Shown here: positions 19,241 to 30,490 of the stretch, in pieces | How positions within the stretch are numbered: position 1 is the stretch's first letter | How the letters are laid out: each line of letters starts with the position of its first letter | Position numbers and translations under genes: made by a program | Notes under the pieces: generated by a model | The model's database searches: none | Told to the model about the DNA's origin: nothing | What the model saw: only the letters and a program-made list of their open reading frames with translations | Origin: Aurantiochytrium sp. KH105 | Taxonomy: Eukaryota > Sar > Bigyra > Thraustochytrida > Thraustochytriidae | Direction: 5' to 3' | Length of the DNA: 64,000 bases | Assembly: GCA_003116975.1 (NCBI GenBank) | Contig: BGKB01000262.1 | Span: 1 to 64,000 of the forward strand

Positions 19241-20869
19241 GCTGCGTCGCCGCCGCGCTCGCCGCGCTCGCCGCGCCCGCCGCGCTCTCCCTCCTCCCTC
19301 CTGCGCCCGCTCGCCTCTCGCCGCTCGCCTGCCCGCGCCGCTGCCGCCGCGACTCGCCGATGCGGTTCTGCCCCGCCGCCTTTTGCGACGTGCTTTCGAG
19401 TTGTCGCCGCAGGATCGCGTCGGTCGCCGGGTCTGCGCCGCCTCCTTCCGAGTCCCTGTCCCTGCCTGCCTCCCTCCTTTCCTTGCTCGCTTCCTTTCCT
19501 CCTCCTTCCTCCTGCGCCTCGCGGCACGAACCACTACGCAGTATCTATTTATCTGTACTATGCTCGCTACGACGACCCCGTCCCCGCCTCTGGGAGCGGT
19601 AACCACCGCCCGAAAGTAACCAACCCCACCGCGTCGCGGCCACGGGCGCCGCCGGGGCGAGGCGAGGCGAGGCGAGGCGAGGCGGCCGCTGCCTGGCGAC
19701 GGGTGGAGCGACGGGGCCGAGGGTCGCGGGGAGATGAGTGGACCGACGGAGCGAGCGGTCGCTGCATGGACGGATGGATGGATCGATGGATCGATCGATG
19801 GATGGATCGGCTGCCGCTGTGGCTAGCCAGCCAGCCAGCCTGCCTGCTGCCTGCCTGCCTGCCTGTCAGCGCGGCCGGCTCGGCTCGGCTCGGCTCGGCT
19901 CGGCTCGGCTCGGCTGGCTTCTGCCTAGCCGCGCGCTACGCCGCCGCTACGGGCCGCGGCTCGCTCGCTCGCCCGCGAGCGCGCGCTGGAGACCGGAGGC
20001 CTGGCAAGGCGAGGCGAGGCGAGGCGAGGCGAGGCGAGGCGAGGCGAGGCGAGGCAACTTGAACTTCAGGCAAGGCGAGGCAAGGCGAGGAGGCCGCCGC
20101 TCGCCCCGCCCGCCCGCGCGGCAGCCAGCGGGCCGGGCGAGAGCAGGCCAGGAAGGCGGGAGGCGCGGCCGGAGGCGCAGCGCGGCAGCGCGGTTGGTTT
20201 CCTGGCGCTGGCCACTCGGCTCCGCGCGGCATTCGCAACGGGAAGAAGCAGGGCCGCTGCCGATGCCGGGCAGGCCCTGCCCCGCCCTGCGCGGCGCTGC
20301 CTGGCCTTGCCTGCCGCGCGGCTCCGCTCCGCAGGGCGACGCCGCGCGGGGGGCGGCGGGCCTGGGGAGAGGGCCGTGCGCTCGGCGCCAAGCTTGCGCG
20401 GCAGGCAGGGCCTCGCAGGGAGTGGCGGGAGACAGCGCGCGACGGCGAGCCCTGCCTGCCTGCCCGCGAGGCGGAAGGAGGAGGGGGGGGGGGGCAGGGT
20501 GGGCGCGAGAAGGCGCGGGCTCGGAGAGAGCCCATGGATAAGACAAGCACCGACGAGCGTGAAACGCGAAAAGACTCGTTCATGTGCACCCCTTCGAGCG
20601 GTGAAAAAGCGCAGTACACACCCCTTCGGAAACGAAGGGTACGCGAACGGAAGGAGGGGTGCGCGAACGTGCGAGGAGACCGCGCGCATCTTTGCGCACG
20701 AGCATGTTGCAGTTGCAGTTGCTGGCTCGCTGGATCGCTCTCCCGCTTGGCCTTGCACTTGCGCATCTGATGAGCCGATCGGTGGCTTGATTGACTGTGA
20801 GCGATCGATCGATCGATCGATCGACAGGCAGACATACACATACAGACAGAGAAACCGACGGAAAGACAA
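19241..20869. promoter_or_regulatory. GC-rich low-complexity divergent intergenic region
   Basis: About 1.6 kb between the acyl-CoA synthetase and a small unknown gene, dominated by short arrays: GGCGA at 19656-19683 and 20006-20055, GATG/GATC at 19767-19810, CGGCT at 19875-19915 and GATC at 20803-20824. Long open frames here are composition artefacts. Confidence 0.6.
19656..20055. repeat. cluster of pentanucleotide and tetranucleotide arrays
   Basis: (GGCGA)n at 19656-19683, (GATG/GATC)n at 19767-19810, (CCAG/CTGC)n around 19826-19865, (CGGCT)n at 19875-19915 and a longer (GGCGA)n at 20006-20055. Adjacent arrays use related units. Confidence 0.85.
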
Positions 20870-21439
20870 ATGACGGACGCAGCAAACGGCGACGCCGAGG
20901 CGGGCAGCTTGGCCCCCGTCCGCAGTCCAAAGAGATGGCTCGCACGGCGGAGACGTAGACTCGTGTGGCCTCAGGGCGTAGCGACTGACGCCAAAGGAGA
21001 AGCGCCAGACGACAAGGTCGAGTCGATGAAGACAGATGCCACGAGCAAAGAGGAAAAAAACAGAAACGAAGCCGAGGATAAGAAAACAAGTGCGCTCGAT
21101 TTTGCTCAAGACGATGTCGATGACGTCTTTACCCCTGCGCTCGTAGAGATCGGGAACGTCGCAGGCGCGCTCGTCTTTGTGGACAACGGCCGCGTGTACT
21201 GCGTGCCGGAATCCCATAGCGACAATGAAACGCAAGAGACATCTATGGCTTACTTTTTGGCCGACAATCCGACACCATTCGCGGGATCGGCAGTAGACAC
21301 AGAAGCTGTCAAGCCGTCAAAGCGAGCCTTTCCCTCCTTTCGCCTCTCCACTTCTGCCCAAGGCGATAACCCAAGCCTCTATTTCGCCACCGTCGCGCCT
21401 TCTTTTGGCGCATTTTCGAGCTCTTCCATCCAAACTTGA
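20870..21439 (+). CDS. small unknown protein
   Basis: A 189-residue protein that I do not recognise. A basic patch (SPKRWLARRRRR) at about 19-30 is followed by a charged Lys/Glu/Asp region (~40-75), then a compact segment, VEIGNVAGALVFVDNGRVYCVP (quoted in part here, ~90-112), that could be a small beta unit, and a Ser/Pro/Phe-rich tail. Balanced composition compared with the repeat-derived frames upstream makes it probably real. It has no signal peptide or membrane segment. Confidence 0.5.
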   Translation: MTDAANGDAEAGSLAPVRSPKRWLARRRRRLVWPQGVATDAKGEAPDDKVESMKTDATSKEEKNRNEAEDKKTSALDFAQDDVDDVFTPALVEIGNVAGALVFVDNGRVYCVPESHSDNETQETSMAYFLADNPTPFAGSAVDTEAVKPSKRAFPSFRLSTSAQGDNPSLYFATVAPSFGAFSSSSIQT

Positions 21440-22087
21440 ACTAGGCCTAGCCTAGTACTATAGTGTTGTATACATACATTTTCCCCATGTAGTCGTCTCA
21501 TGGGTCGATCTTCGTCTCCGCCACGCTTGCCCAGTCCCTCAGCTCAGGAGCTGCCGCCGCTCTCGGGGCCTCTTCGCTCGCTCGCTCGCTCGCTCGCTCG
21601 CCCGCTCGTCTCTTTCCTTCCCTCAGTCCAGCCAAACGCGGCTGCACCCAAGCCCCTCTCTCTCCCTGCGCAGTTCAGGATCGTAGTCCATCCAAGCGAG
21701 CACATCAAATCCACTTTTGCAAGCTCGCCACGCACGCGCCCTCCCTTCTGCTCTGCTGTGGCTCTGGCCACTGTGGCCGCGTCCCTCTCCGGGGCAAGTG
21801 GCCGGTCGCCGATAACGCACTTGCGAGCGCGCAGAGCTGCACTTGCCGAGAGGTATGGGCCACTTGCGAGCTCGCCGCTTGCACATGGAGGCTGCCGCGG
21901 GTGAGTGAATGCTCGAGTTGGCCGTGCATAATACGTACATACATACTTACATCGCCTTGCGTTCTGTCGAGGCGATCGACCATACGTACTCCGCCCGCGC
22001 GCGCGACGGGGCCGAGGCGAGCCCGCGGCGCGTCCGGAGGCCCGCGCGCTCGAGCCGCCGCGGCGTCGATCCCCGGGGAGGCCAAGG
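21440..22087. other. intergenic region with GCTC microsatellite
   Basis: About 650 bp between two plus-strand genes. It holds an AGGCCTAG-containing palindromic stretch at 21441-21456, a (GCTC)n array at about 21576-21603 and a (CATA)n stretch near 21932-21950. No gene supported. Confidence 0.45.
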
Positions 22088-23809
22088 ATGGCGCAAAAGG
22101 GCCGGGAGACCATGGCGGCGCGTGCAAGGCCTCCTCGAGGAGCGCGTCCGGGTGACACGCAGACGGCCGCTGCGCCAAGAGCGCCTGCGAATGCCGCGAG
22201 GATCGCGCGAGGGAACGCGCCGCGAGCAGCAGCCGTGACTTCGGCTCCGAGACCTGCGCCAAGCAGACGTGGACCTCGTCCACCGCTCTCTGCCTCGGAG
22301 GACGACCTCGACGACTTTGACGCCTCATCCGCGATGAGCGAGTTCATGACCGAGGAGGAGGAGGAGGATGTCGAGGACAATCGAGGCTTTCGAGAGGAAG
22401 AATTTCCTGACTATGAAGAAGAAGAAGAAGAAGAAGAAGAGGAAGAGGAAGGGACCCGACCTCGCGCCGCGAAAGCAGGAAAACGAGCGCCTGCTCTGGT
22501 CAGAACTGCCGCCAAGCCAACAGCAACCGCGGCGCCAGCAAGAAAAGCAACCAAGGCGACAGCATTGGCGGAACGAAAGGAGCTCCGTGTAGAAACGAAC
22601 ACTCTCCCTCAGGACGCCGAGACCTTACCGCAGCGTCGTGGACAAGGTCGCGACCCCAATGCACTTGCAGCATCCCAGACTCGTCAAGCAACGCCGCATC
22701 CGACAGCTGCCGGCAAAACAGGCTTGGCGAAGAAAAATTCCAAAACAGGAGCTGGTCAGCACGCTGCGACTACTACATCTGCGCGAAAGGCACAGTCCGC
22801 GACGTCCTCCTCGGCGTCAGGAAGCACCGCTTCCTCAGCGTCCTCATCCTCTGAGTCGGATTCAGAGTCTGATTCCGATGTGTCAGACTCTGCGTCAGAC
22901 TCGGAGTCCAGCTCGGGTTCAGACTCAGATTCGAGCTCGTATGACTCGGAATCGTCATACTCGACGCTCGCTTCCGACGAATCGGGGTATAGCGAGCAGC
23001 TTCAGAGACGGAAGAGGCGCCGGCGCCGGCAGCGCAGAAAAGAGTCTCCCGTGCTTCGTTCGCTGTCCAAGTTTCTTCCACCTATTTTGGCGCTCCCCAT
23101 CTTTCTTTTACTACGCTTCTTTGTCCTGTGGCCATGGAACATTGTGTGGGGCTTTTCCAAGCGCGGCGCACTCTTGGTCATGTACGCACAACCTCATGCG
23201 GAGAAAGCGTATTATTTTGTCAAGCAAAACTTTCCCTGGAATACTGCGCGGGAAGCTGCAGTGGTGACGCTTCGGCTCAGCGCTGAGGGTGCAAAGTTAG
23301 GAGCAAAGGCGAGCGTCACCGGCACTGAGTCCCTATGGGTTTCGTCTCAAGTCTGGGGCGAGCGGGGCGTTGTCCTAGGCAAAGCCCTCGGCGCTGGTGG
23401 TTTTCGTTTGGCTGCCGCGGGTATGCGTCTTGTAGGTAGCGCGCTAAGTCGCGCAGCGCGTGGTGTGTGGGACGGTATCGTGTGGTCGATTCGCGCGGTG
23501 TGGGGTCTCGTTGTCGGTGTTCTTACCTTTCCCTTAAAGGTAGGTCGCTTTGTTGCGTATCTGCCGTGGACACTGTTAGCTTTTGCACGAGGGTTTACGG
23601 ACTTTTTCAGGGATAATCAAGACACTCTTGCGGATGTGATTGCCACCATCATTGGCATGTATCTCATGGGTCTTCTCCTCGGTGTTTTGCTAGGTCCTGT
23701 GGCAGTCAAACTCGGGTGGATGTCCTACGAAACGCTCGATGCCCTTGGCGTTGCAGATCTTTGCGTCTCGATTGGCCTTCTCAAACGCCCCGGCTGGTTC
23801 ATTTGGTAA
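22088..23809 (+). CDS. membrane protein with long acidic/Ser-rich N-terminus, unknown function
   Basis: A 573-residue protein that I do not recognise. Residues 1-320 are disordered: Arg/Ala/Pro-rich, then a Glu run (~100-120), an Ala/Lys/Thr region, a Ser/Asp/Glu-rich stretch (~235-300) and a strongly basic block (QRRKRRRRRQRRK near 302). The C-terminal ~250 residues contain hydrophobic segments near 325-350, 365-380, 440-460, 470-495 and 525-550, separated by amphipathic Gly/Ala-rich stretches. The layout suggests a membrane protein with a large cytosolic or nucleoplasmic tail. The start is the first ATG of the frame; the one at codon 9 is also possible. Confidence 0.65.
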   Translation: MAQKGRETMAARARPPRGARPGDTQTAAAPRAPANAARIARGNAPRAAAVTSAPRPAPSRRGPRPPLSASEDDLDDFDASSAMSEFMTEEEEEDVEDNRGFREEEFPDYEEEEEEEEEEEEGTRPRAAKAGKRAPALVRTAAKPTATAAPARKATKATALAERKELRVETNTLPQDAETLPQRRGQGRDPNALAASQTRQATPHPTAAGKTGLAKKNSKTGAGQHAATTTSARKAQSATSSSASGSTASSASSSSESDSESDSDVSDSASDSESSSGSDSDSSSYDSESSYSTLASDESGYSEQLQRRKRRRRRQRRKESPVLRSLSKFLPPILALPIFLLLRFFVLWPWNIVWGFSKRGALLVMYAQPHAEKAYYFVKQNFPWNTAREAAVVTLRLSAEGAKLGAKASVTGTESLWVSSQVWGERGVVLGKALGAGGFRLAAAGMRLVGSALSRAARGVWDGIVWSIRAVWGLVVGVLTFPLKVGRFVAYLPWTLLAFARGFTDFFRDNQDTLADVIATIIGMYLMGLLLGVLLGPVAVKLGWMSYETLDALGVADLCVSIGLLKRPGWFIW

Positions 23810-24804
23810 TTCCTCGATCGGTTCCGGTTGAGTAAAATTCGACATGGAGTGCCTTTCGTTCGTTGGTGCCGAGTGAGGCGGATCGACGCCGAGTGAGGTG
23901 CGCATCATTGATCACAATATTCTCTTTGGCGACAAATATCCGCCAAAGTCTGTCCTCACCTTTTTAGAAAAAGAAAAGTAAAGAAAAGTAAAGAAAAGTA
24001 TGGAACTGAGCTGAGAGATCCCGCACGCGGAACGTTAACGCTTTTGCCTCATATTACTTTGAAGAAAGAGAGAAAAGCGTTTTCTTTCAAGTGCGTATGT
24101 ATCATTGTGAAAAAAATTAAAACAGAAAGGTCAATTGAGTCAACAGGTTTCTGACTGTCATAGTCTGCCTTCACCTTTTATGAATCTTGATCAATCTACG
24201 AAAAAGAAAATATTTGCACGAAATTAAAGAGCAACATCTATTGTTTGGGTTTCCATACCCTGTGAAGAACGCATTCATCGAGCACGAAACAAGAGTATTG
24301 TCTCTATCCGTCACATCAAAAAATCCAGCAGGCCTTTGTTGAAATTTATAAAAGTCCAAGATCCGGAATTTTGGCAGCTGCAGGATGCATTGGTTTGGGG
24401 AAAAGCCATACCCTGCAGGCAACACATTCATCGAGCATGCAAGCAAAATATTGCCTCCGTTCGTCACACCAGTACATTCAATTCTGTAGTTCTACATTCA
24501 AGATCTGGAATGTTGGTAGGGAGCGTTGGTGGTAAGAGAAGGAAGGAATGCAATGCAATGGTCATTCCCTCAAACATTTCTGTTCGATTTGCGATTTCTG
24601 TAAGAGCTCGTGATCCCAAGCAAGATCGACCAGACTGGGTCTAGCCCTATTCATTTGTTATATTCAACAGGAACATCATCACATCATCACGTTGTATCAA
24701 AGTGCAAATTCTATCAAAAACAAACAAAAGCAATGCGCCATAAGTAAGTAAACAGGACAGTCCTCGAAAGCCTTAACTCAAGAATTGCGAACAAGAGACG
24801 GAAA
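23810..24804. other. AT-richer convergent intergenic region
   Basis: About 1 kb between converging genes, noticeably less GC-rich than its surroundings. It holds AAAGTA repeats near 23968-24000, an ACTGAGCTGAG motif at 24005-24015 and a diverged ~153-bp tandem duplication (separate entry). Confidence 0.5.
24241..24530. repeat. diverged tandem repeat, period about 153 bp
   Basis: A block beginning near CATACCCTG at 24254 recurs at 24407 with shared ACATTCATCGAGCA-type sequence and matching flanks. A second shared block, CAAGATC(C/T)GGAAT, occurs near 24356 and 24499. Read on the minus strand the two units give related peptides (ILLACSMNVLPAGYG and TLVSCSMNAFFTGYG), which explains a spurious 98-codon ORF. 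Confidence 0.65.
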
Positions 24805-26790
24805 TTAGCTCTTTGCATTGTCCTTGGGTTTGCCGCCAGAGCCGTTGCTACCGCTGCTGCTGCTTCCGCTGCTGCTGCTGCTGCTGCTGTTGCTGCTGTT
24901 GCTGCTGCGACCATTGTGAGTGCTCGACTTCTTTTTGCCGGCGAAGTCACCACGGTACTTTTCGCGCTTGGACTTGCTTTTGCTTTTGCTTCTGTGTTTG
25001 TGACTGCCCTTGCTGCTTTGGTTACTGTCACTGCCACTGCTGCCATCGCTGTCCCCTGGTCCACGTCCTCGTCCCTCAAAAAAGGATGTGGCCTGTGAGC
25101 GAGACGCCGTAGCATCGCCGCTGTTGTTTCCGCTGCTGTTGTCGCCGCTGTTGTTTCCGCTGCTGTTGTCGCAGTTGTTGCCACTGCCGCTAAAATGACG
25201 AAATGCGCCTTCCTTGGACCCGGAACCGGACCCCGCGGACCCGGACTCCCCGGCAGACCCGGCCTCGCCTGCGGATCCAGACCCCGAGCCGGATCCGCTC
25301 GAGCCAGATACGGCTCCAGAGTTGGCCGTCGAGGCAGAGCGCGACGCAGAGCTTGAGCGATTGGTACCATTGCTGGCCCCGCCATCCCCAGAGTCGGCTT
25401 CGTCAAAGGATGACCCATCTTCGTTACGGCCACCGTTGGATCCATTCAAGGATCCCTCCTTTCCGCCACTACTGCCCGTGGAGCTTCGCGAAGAGCTCGT
25501 TTGGTCCGGTGCGCTGGTGTCTGAAGAGCCAAAGGCAGCATGGCGGCTGCGCTTGTTAGACGTCGAGGAGGACATGGAGCCGCCGCTGTGGGGGGGCACC
25601 GAGGGGGATGCACTCGACCGACCGTGGGCACTGCTTGACCCAACCTCGCGTGAGCTCGCCTTGTTGCGCTGCGCCAAGTACCGTGCCTTGATGTTGGCCT
25701 GGCCGCGCTTGGAGAGCTTACGAATAGTGCTGAAGGGGTCGTCGCGCATTTCGCGCAAGAGAGGCTGCAGGTCGATGTCAGTCTTGGTGAGAGCCACCAA
25801 GAGACGCTGACGCTCGTCTGCGTCGGGAAAGTTGAGGTCCGCATAGTCCTCACCGTAGTAGGAGACAGCCTTGAAGTCGACGCAGAGGGCAGCGCGGAGC
25901 TCACTCTCGTATGATCCGAGCTGCTCGCTCTTGCCGGTGTTCAGGTTCCAGATCCGAGAAGTCCAGAGCTTTGATCGGCGATTCCAGGAGACACCACGGA
26001 ACTTGGATCCCCTGTCCTTATTTCGATCGGGGTCTGCAATATGGCTGAAGCGAGGGTCGCTGTTTGTGTTCGCAAAGGCATCTTGCAAAGACTGTGGCGG
26101 GGGCTGGAAGTAATGAGTAGGTGTTGAAATGTACTGAGTTTGCTGTGCGTTGCCAGTCCATGGGACAAAATATTGTTGCTGTCCGTTGTTGATGGGAAAG
26201 CTCTGCATCATAGGCTGCATTTGAGACTGCATTTGGTTCTGCATCATCTGCGGCTGGAACTGGACGTTTGCCATAGAGCCGCCTTGTTGAGCGATCCACC
26301 ATGGAACGGAAGAGTCATTCATGGATCCGGCGTTGCTCGTCTGCGCGTCGGTTTGTGTTGTTGAAGAGACGTCTGAACCGGACGCATACTGTCCGATGCT
26401 GTTCAGGTTTGCTTGCATCATGCTACCTGGCTGCTGCTGTATGGATGTGAAGCCTTGTGATTGCTGTGTTTGGCCAGTTCGGACTGGCGCGGATGACTGC
26501 GCAAAACTCTGGGTAATGTTGCTGTTGTTCGTGCTACCGTCGCCCCCATTGACATTACTAGTGTTGTTGCTGCTGCCGCTGCTACCGTTGTAGAAGGTGT
26601 TTGAGTTGTTTTGCCACATGTTGGACATTTGCAGCGCTTGTTGCGGGGACAAAGCTTGGCCGTTTGGTAGTGACTGCCAAGAAGCAGCAGAGTTCGACGC
26701 CGACGAATTACTCACGTTGCCGTTGTTCGCGTTATTATTGTTGTTGTTGTTGTTGTTGTTGATAAAGTTTTGGCTCATGTTGGAGTTCAT
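24805..26790 (-). CDS. AP2-domain protein (paralogue 1)
   Basis: A 661-residue putative transcription factor. One AP2/ERF domain at about 262-322 (SKFRGVSWNRRSKLWTSRIW at its start, then LGSYESELRAALCVDFKAV and YYGEDYADLNFP) carries the YRG-like and RAYD-like elements in diverged form. The N-terminal ~250 residues are Asn/Gln/Ser/Met-rich with an Asn run near 11-22; the C-terminal half is Ser/Gly/Asn-rich with short repeats and a basic block (KHRSKSKSKSKREKYRG) that could be a nuclear signal. AP2 domains bind GC-rich or A-rich DNA sites; the targets here are unknown. Its closest visible relative is the gene at 42212, facing the opposite way. Confidence 0.88.
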   Translation of the reverse strand: MNSNMSQNFINNNNNNNNNNANNGNVSNSSASNSAASWQSLPNGQALSPQQALQMSNMWQNNSNTFYNGSSGSSNNTSNVNGGDGSTNNSNITQSFAQSSAPVRTGQTQQSQGFTSIQQQPGSMMQANLNSIGQYASGSDVSSTTQTDAQTSNAGSMNDSSVPWWIAQQGGSMANVQFQPQMMQNQMQSQMQPMMQSFPINNGQQQYFVPWTGNAQQTQYISTPTHYFQPPPQSLQDAFANTNSDPRFSHIADPDRNKDRGSKFRGVSWNRRSKLWTSRIWNLNTGKSEQLGSYESELRAALCVDFKAVSYYGEDYADLNFPDADERQRLLVALTKTDIDLQPLLREMRDDPFSTIRKLSKRGQANIKARYLAQRNKASSREVGSSSAHGRSSASPSVPPHSGGSMSSSTSNKRSRHAAFGSSDTSAPDQTSSSRSSTGSSGGKEGSLNGSNGGRNEDGSSFDEADSGDGGASNGTNRSSSASRSASTANSGAVSGSSGSGSGSGSAGEAGSAGESGSAGSGSGSKEGAFRHFSGSGNNCDNSSGNNSGDNSSGNNSGDATASRSQATSFFEGRGRGPGDSDGSSGSDSNQSSKGSHKHRSKSKSKSKREKYRGDFAGKKKSSTHNGRSSNSSNSSSSSSSGSSSSGSNGSGGKPKDNAKS

Positions 26791-28246
26791 CGTGGTGACG
26801 TCTAGTCGACTTGGATGGTGTCGTCTGGTCGACTTGGATGAACAACGTGGTATATCGCTGCCTTAAATTTGCTTAGAGCTGCAGGCGGAACGATAGTAGT
26901 CTGCTCCTGGTGCTGCTGCTCTTGCTCTTGCTCTTTGCTCACAGGGTGGCGGCAAGGAACAGGAGAGGAGAGAAGGAAAAAGAAAAGATGGAAAAAAAGG
27001 AGGGGGCGCGCTGGTCAGCCAGCCAGCCAGCCGGCGGGCGTACCGCTGCGACTCTGCGCAGGCGCGCCGCTGCCCTGGGAGAGGGAGGGCACGCAGGCCT
27101 TGGCCGTCACAAGCCACGACCGGCGCGGGCCGAGGCCCGGCGGAGGCAGGCGCGGCCGGCCAATCGGCCAGGCTGCTTTCTCCTGCCTCTTTGTCTGGCT
27201 CGCTCCGCTCCGCTCACTCGTGCGCGCCGCGCCGCGCCGCGTCGCAGCGCCGCGTCTCGTACCGTCTCGTCTCGTCTCGGCGCGCCCTTGCGCTCTCGCG
27301 CGCTCGCCCGCGCGAAGGAAAGGCGGCGCGGGCGTCGCGCAAGTAGGTCGCTCGCTCGCTCGCTTGCTCGCTTCACTTGCTTACTCGCTATATTATTTTG
27401 CCGCGTTGCAGGTCTGCCGGCGGCTGCCACACGCAGGACTAGTGTCGGCCGCGGCGCTGAGGGGCGGCTCAGAAGCGTAAGTCGGCCCTATAGTCGGGGC
27501 AGGTCGGTAGGATTTTCCCACAGTCGGCCCCCGCACAAAGTAGCTGCAGGGCCTACGGGGGGAGGGGGAGCTCGCTGCAAATTCACCGAAAAGCTGCTTT
27601 CGCGCTCCCGCCCCCTCCCGCTGGCGCTTTCGTTCCTCACGGCGATATCGCCCATTTCGCCCCGCAGCTGCATGTTTTCCCGAGTCAGCGTTGTCGGCTT
27701 TGCTCCCCTCGCCGATCGGCGCGGTCGGGCCCCTACGCCGGCCGACGGAGGGCGAAGCAGGCCCTGCCAGCTCCCCCTCGCCGTGCCTGCGCTTCCCCCC
27801 TTGCCACCGAGGGAGGGGAAGGCGGCGTCGGAGGCAGCAGGACTGCCAGGGGAGGCACCTGGAGAAGCAGCGCGGCCGCGTCGCATGCCCGCCGCGGGCC
27901 GCAGCGTCGCCTGCCCGGTTCCCTGCTTGCCTGCCTACTAGCATTGTCAGTGACAGACAGCCAGGTGGACGTTTTCTCCCTGCTGGCTGCCTTTCTTTCC
28001 CCTGCTGCGTCGCCGTGGCTGGCCCCAGCTGCAGCTTGGAATAGAGAGCGTGCTGAGTCCTCTGCCGTGCGGGGGGAGCGCTGCGGTGGGAGAGCTGCGG
28101 GCATTTGCCCTACTGCGGGCCCGCTTGAGGCTTGGCCTCGCCCGCCACCGCTTGGAGGGTAGCTGTGCCCTGGTCGCCAGGCCCAGGGCGCTGCGGTGCA
28201 ACGCCCCGCGCCGACTCCGCTGTTCGTAGTCGCCGCCGCCTCAGCT

Positions 28247-28265
28247 CATCCATCCATCCATCCAT

Positions 28266-28298
<33 letters not shown>

Positions 28299-28299
28299 T
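28247..28299. repeat. abutting (CATC)n and (CAGC)n arrays
   Basis: About five CATC/CCAT units pass directly into about eight CAGC/CCAG units, a one-base change of the repeat unit in mid-array. Confidence 0.9.
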
Positions 28300-29085
28300 A
28301 ACCCCCTCGGCCAGCCAGCTAGGGAGCCGTCTCTCGTCCGCCAGGAGGCAGCAATCAGTCCACATCAATCAGTCAGTCAGTGGATCAGTCTGGTCAGGCA
28401 GTCACGCATCAGCCAGCAGCGGCACCTTTCATTCGATTGACCTCTTCCGCCAGACCACGTCGCGCCTCGGGCCTTCGCGCTGCGCCTCTCTACGCCACTC
28501 TCCCCGCCGGGCTCGCTTGGCCTCCGCGCCTCAACCGACCGCAGCCCTAGGAACACCTACCTCCCCCCCCTTTCACTCGCTCCTCCCCTCTCTCTCCTGC
28601 GTCCTCGCGGAGCGGCCACGCCTCGGCCGGGTCCGGCCTGCCAGCCGTGGCAGCCACGCCTCGGCCCGCCCCTGCCGCAGCTCCGGACACCGCCCCACAC
28701 GGCGGCGTGCGGGAGGGGGGGATTCGCCGTGGGGCTGCGGCCGGCGCTGTGTCGCAGCTGCTGTTCTTGCGGCCTTCGCGAGGCTGGGCGACCTGGCGGC
28801 TCGCCCGCAATTCCTGCGTCGCGAAGCAACGAGACGCGCCCCGCAGTCCTCCTTCACGGGCCGCTGCTTCGAAGTACTCCCCTGTTAGCGGTGTGTTTGC
28901 TGCGCCCCGCAGCCGACGGCTTAGGCGTCCCGCGCTGTGGCCGGCGAAAAGGGTCAGACGCCGGCATGTAGAGAGCGCGCGTAGCGGCGCAGGCAGCGCG
29001 CGCGGCGGGTCACGTCACGCAGCCGCGCAGCCGCCTGCGCGCCGCCCGCGCGCAAGCGAGGGCAAGAACACAGCGCGCCCCGCGG

Positions 29086-29129
29086 AGGTACTCAGCCCTG
29101 CGCGGACAGGTACTCAGCCCTGCGCGGAC
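29086..29129. repeat. 22-bp perfect tandem repeat
   Basis: The unit AGGTACTCAGCCCTGCGCGG plus two bases occurs at 29086-29107 and again at 29108-29129 without mismatch. Confidence 0.9.
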
Positions 29130-30399
29130 GGCTCTTCAATGCAGGCGGATTCGCAACCAACGGGCATTGCTGTGGGAAGCGCTGCAAGACGCTAGCTGCG
29201 GCCTTGGGCTTGTGCGGGCCACAGCGGCCCGACGCAGATACGCCCCGATGGCTAGTCGGGGCTACCCGAATTTATACTGCCTTCCCCTCCGCTTCCCCCC
29301 CCGCGAAGCAGACGCAACGTCGTAGATCCGCCGAGGGGGGTGCGTTCTTCCGAGCGCGCGCGTTAGCTGCGGGGTCCTCGGCAAAATAATCCCCTACGAG
29401 CTCCCGCCGAGCCGTTGCCGCTGTGGAACTCCTGACCAGTGGCTGGCGCGCGTTCGGGCCGACCTCCGAGACTTCCTCGCCAGAAAAAGAGAGAGAGAGA
29501 GACCACTAGGGCAACTGGCCGACCAGACTCATCCATCATGGCGAATGAAATGCACGAACGAACGAACGATCGATCGAACGAACGTGCGGACGGACGTGAC
29601 CGTGCCGTGCCGTGCCGTGCCATCTGCCACTCGCCACCCGCTCGCCGCCACCTCGTAGCAGGCAGGCCTAGTCGGGCAGGTGCGGCGAAGAGCGAACAAG
29701 CGCGAAAGAGCGATCGATCGATCGACCGAACGGATGGAAGAAAAAAAAAAGAAGAAGCAAAGAAGCAAAGAAAGAACGATCGATCGATCCACTCGGAACG
29801 AACGAACGAACGAACGAACGAACGAAGGAACGACTCGCTGTTGCATTGCAGCTGCAGGGAGACGCGTTACTTACCTGCCTGCCAGTGCTGCTAGACGGCC
29901 CGACGGCGCCGACGCCAGTCGGGGCAGGTCGGCCCGAAACGGAGCCGCGCGCCACGCCCGCCGCCCCGTCCTCGGCGCCATTCCACAGTGTGTGCCGCCC
30001 GCGGGGGGGCGAGTCAGTCCAGGCAGAGAGAGAGACTGAGAGGGAGGGTGGGAGGGATAGTAAGGAGGAGGGCGAGAGGAAGAGAGTGGGGGAGGGGAGT
30101 GAGGGAGGGGAATGGGGGAGGGAGTGGGGGAGTGGGGGAGGCAAGCAAGCAAGCAAGCAAGCAAGCGGCCAGCCAGACAGACAGAGCCCGTCGGTCTTGG
30201 AGACTCCCCCACCCGCCATACTGCAGGGGCCGCGGCGAGCTGCACTGCGGGCAGCTAGAGGACGGATGCCAGACCAGGTCAGCGTGTGCGGCGCGCGCGC
30301 CTGGTCAGTCTGCTTGCCAAATGCCCGAGAGAGCAGGCGCCCGCTGCCGTCTCGCCCGCGTGTGCAAGCGACCGAGCGTCTCTCTCTCTCCCTCTCTCT

Positions 30400-30423
30400 A
30401 TCAGTCAGTCAGTCAGTCAGTCA

Positions 30424-30461
<38 letters not shown>

Positions 30462-30490
30462 GTCTGTCTGTCTGACTGACTGACTGTTTG
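30400..30490. repeat. compound CAGT/CTGT/CTGA tetranucleotide array
   Basis: About five CAGT units change into about eight CTGT units, then a short CTCT patch, more CTGT, then CTGA units. Confidence 0.9.

Noticed and set aside
16991-20062. 1023-codon open frame on the plus strand
   Set aside because: It lies antisense to the acyl-CoA synthetase, whose catalytic motifs are unmistakable. The plus frame has Gly/Val/Asp/Leu composition typical of the reverse complement of a GC-rich gene and ends in repeat translation.
19936-21235. Several 200-390 codon frames around 20-21 kb
   Set aside because: Translations of GGCGA, CGGCT and GATC arrays with Arg/Ala/Pro/Ser composition and conflicting strands; no domain.
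24171-24467. 98-codon minus-strand ORF with internal peptide repeats
   Set aside because: The peptide repeat simply reflects a diverged 153-bp DNA tandem repeat; no other coding sign.
28250-28300. Possible CRISPR-like array
   Set aside because: Units are 4 bp with no spacers; this is a microsatellite.
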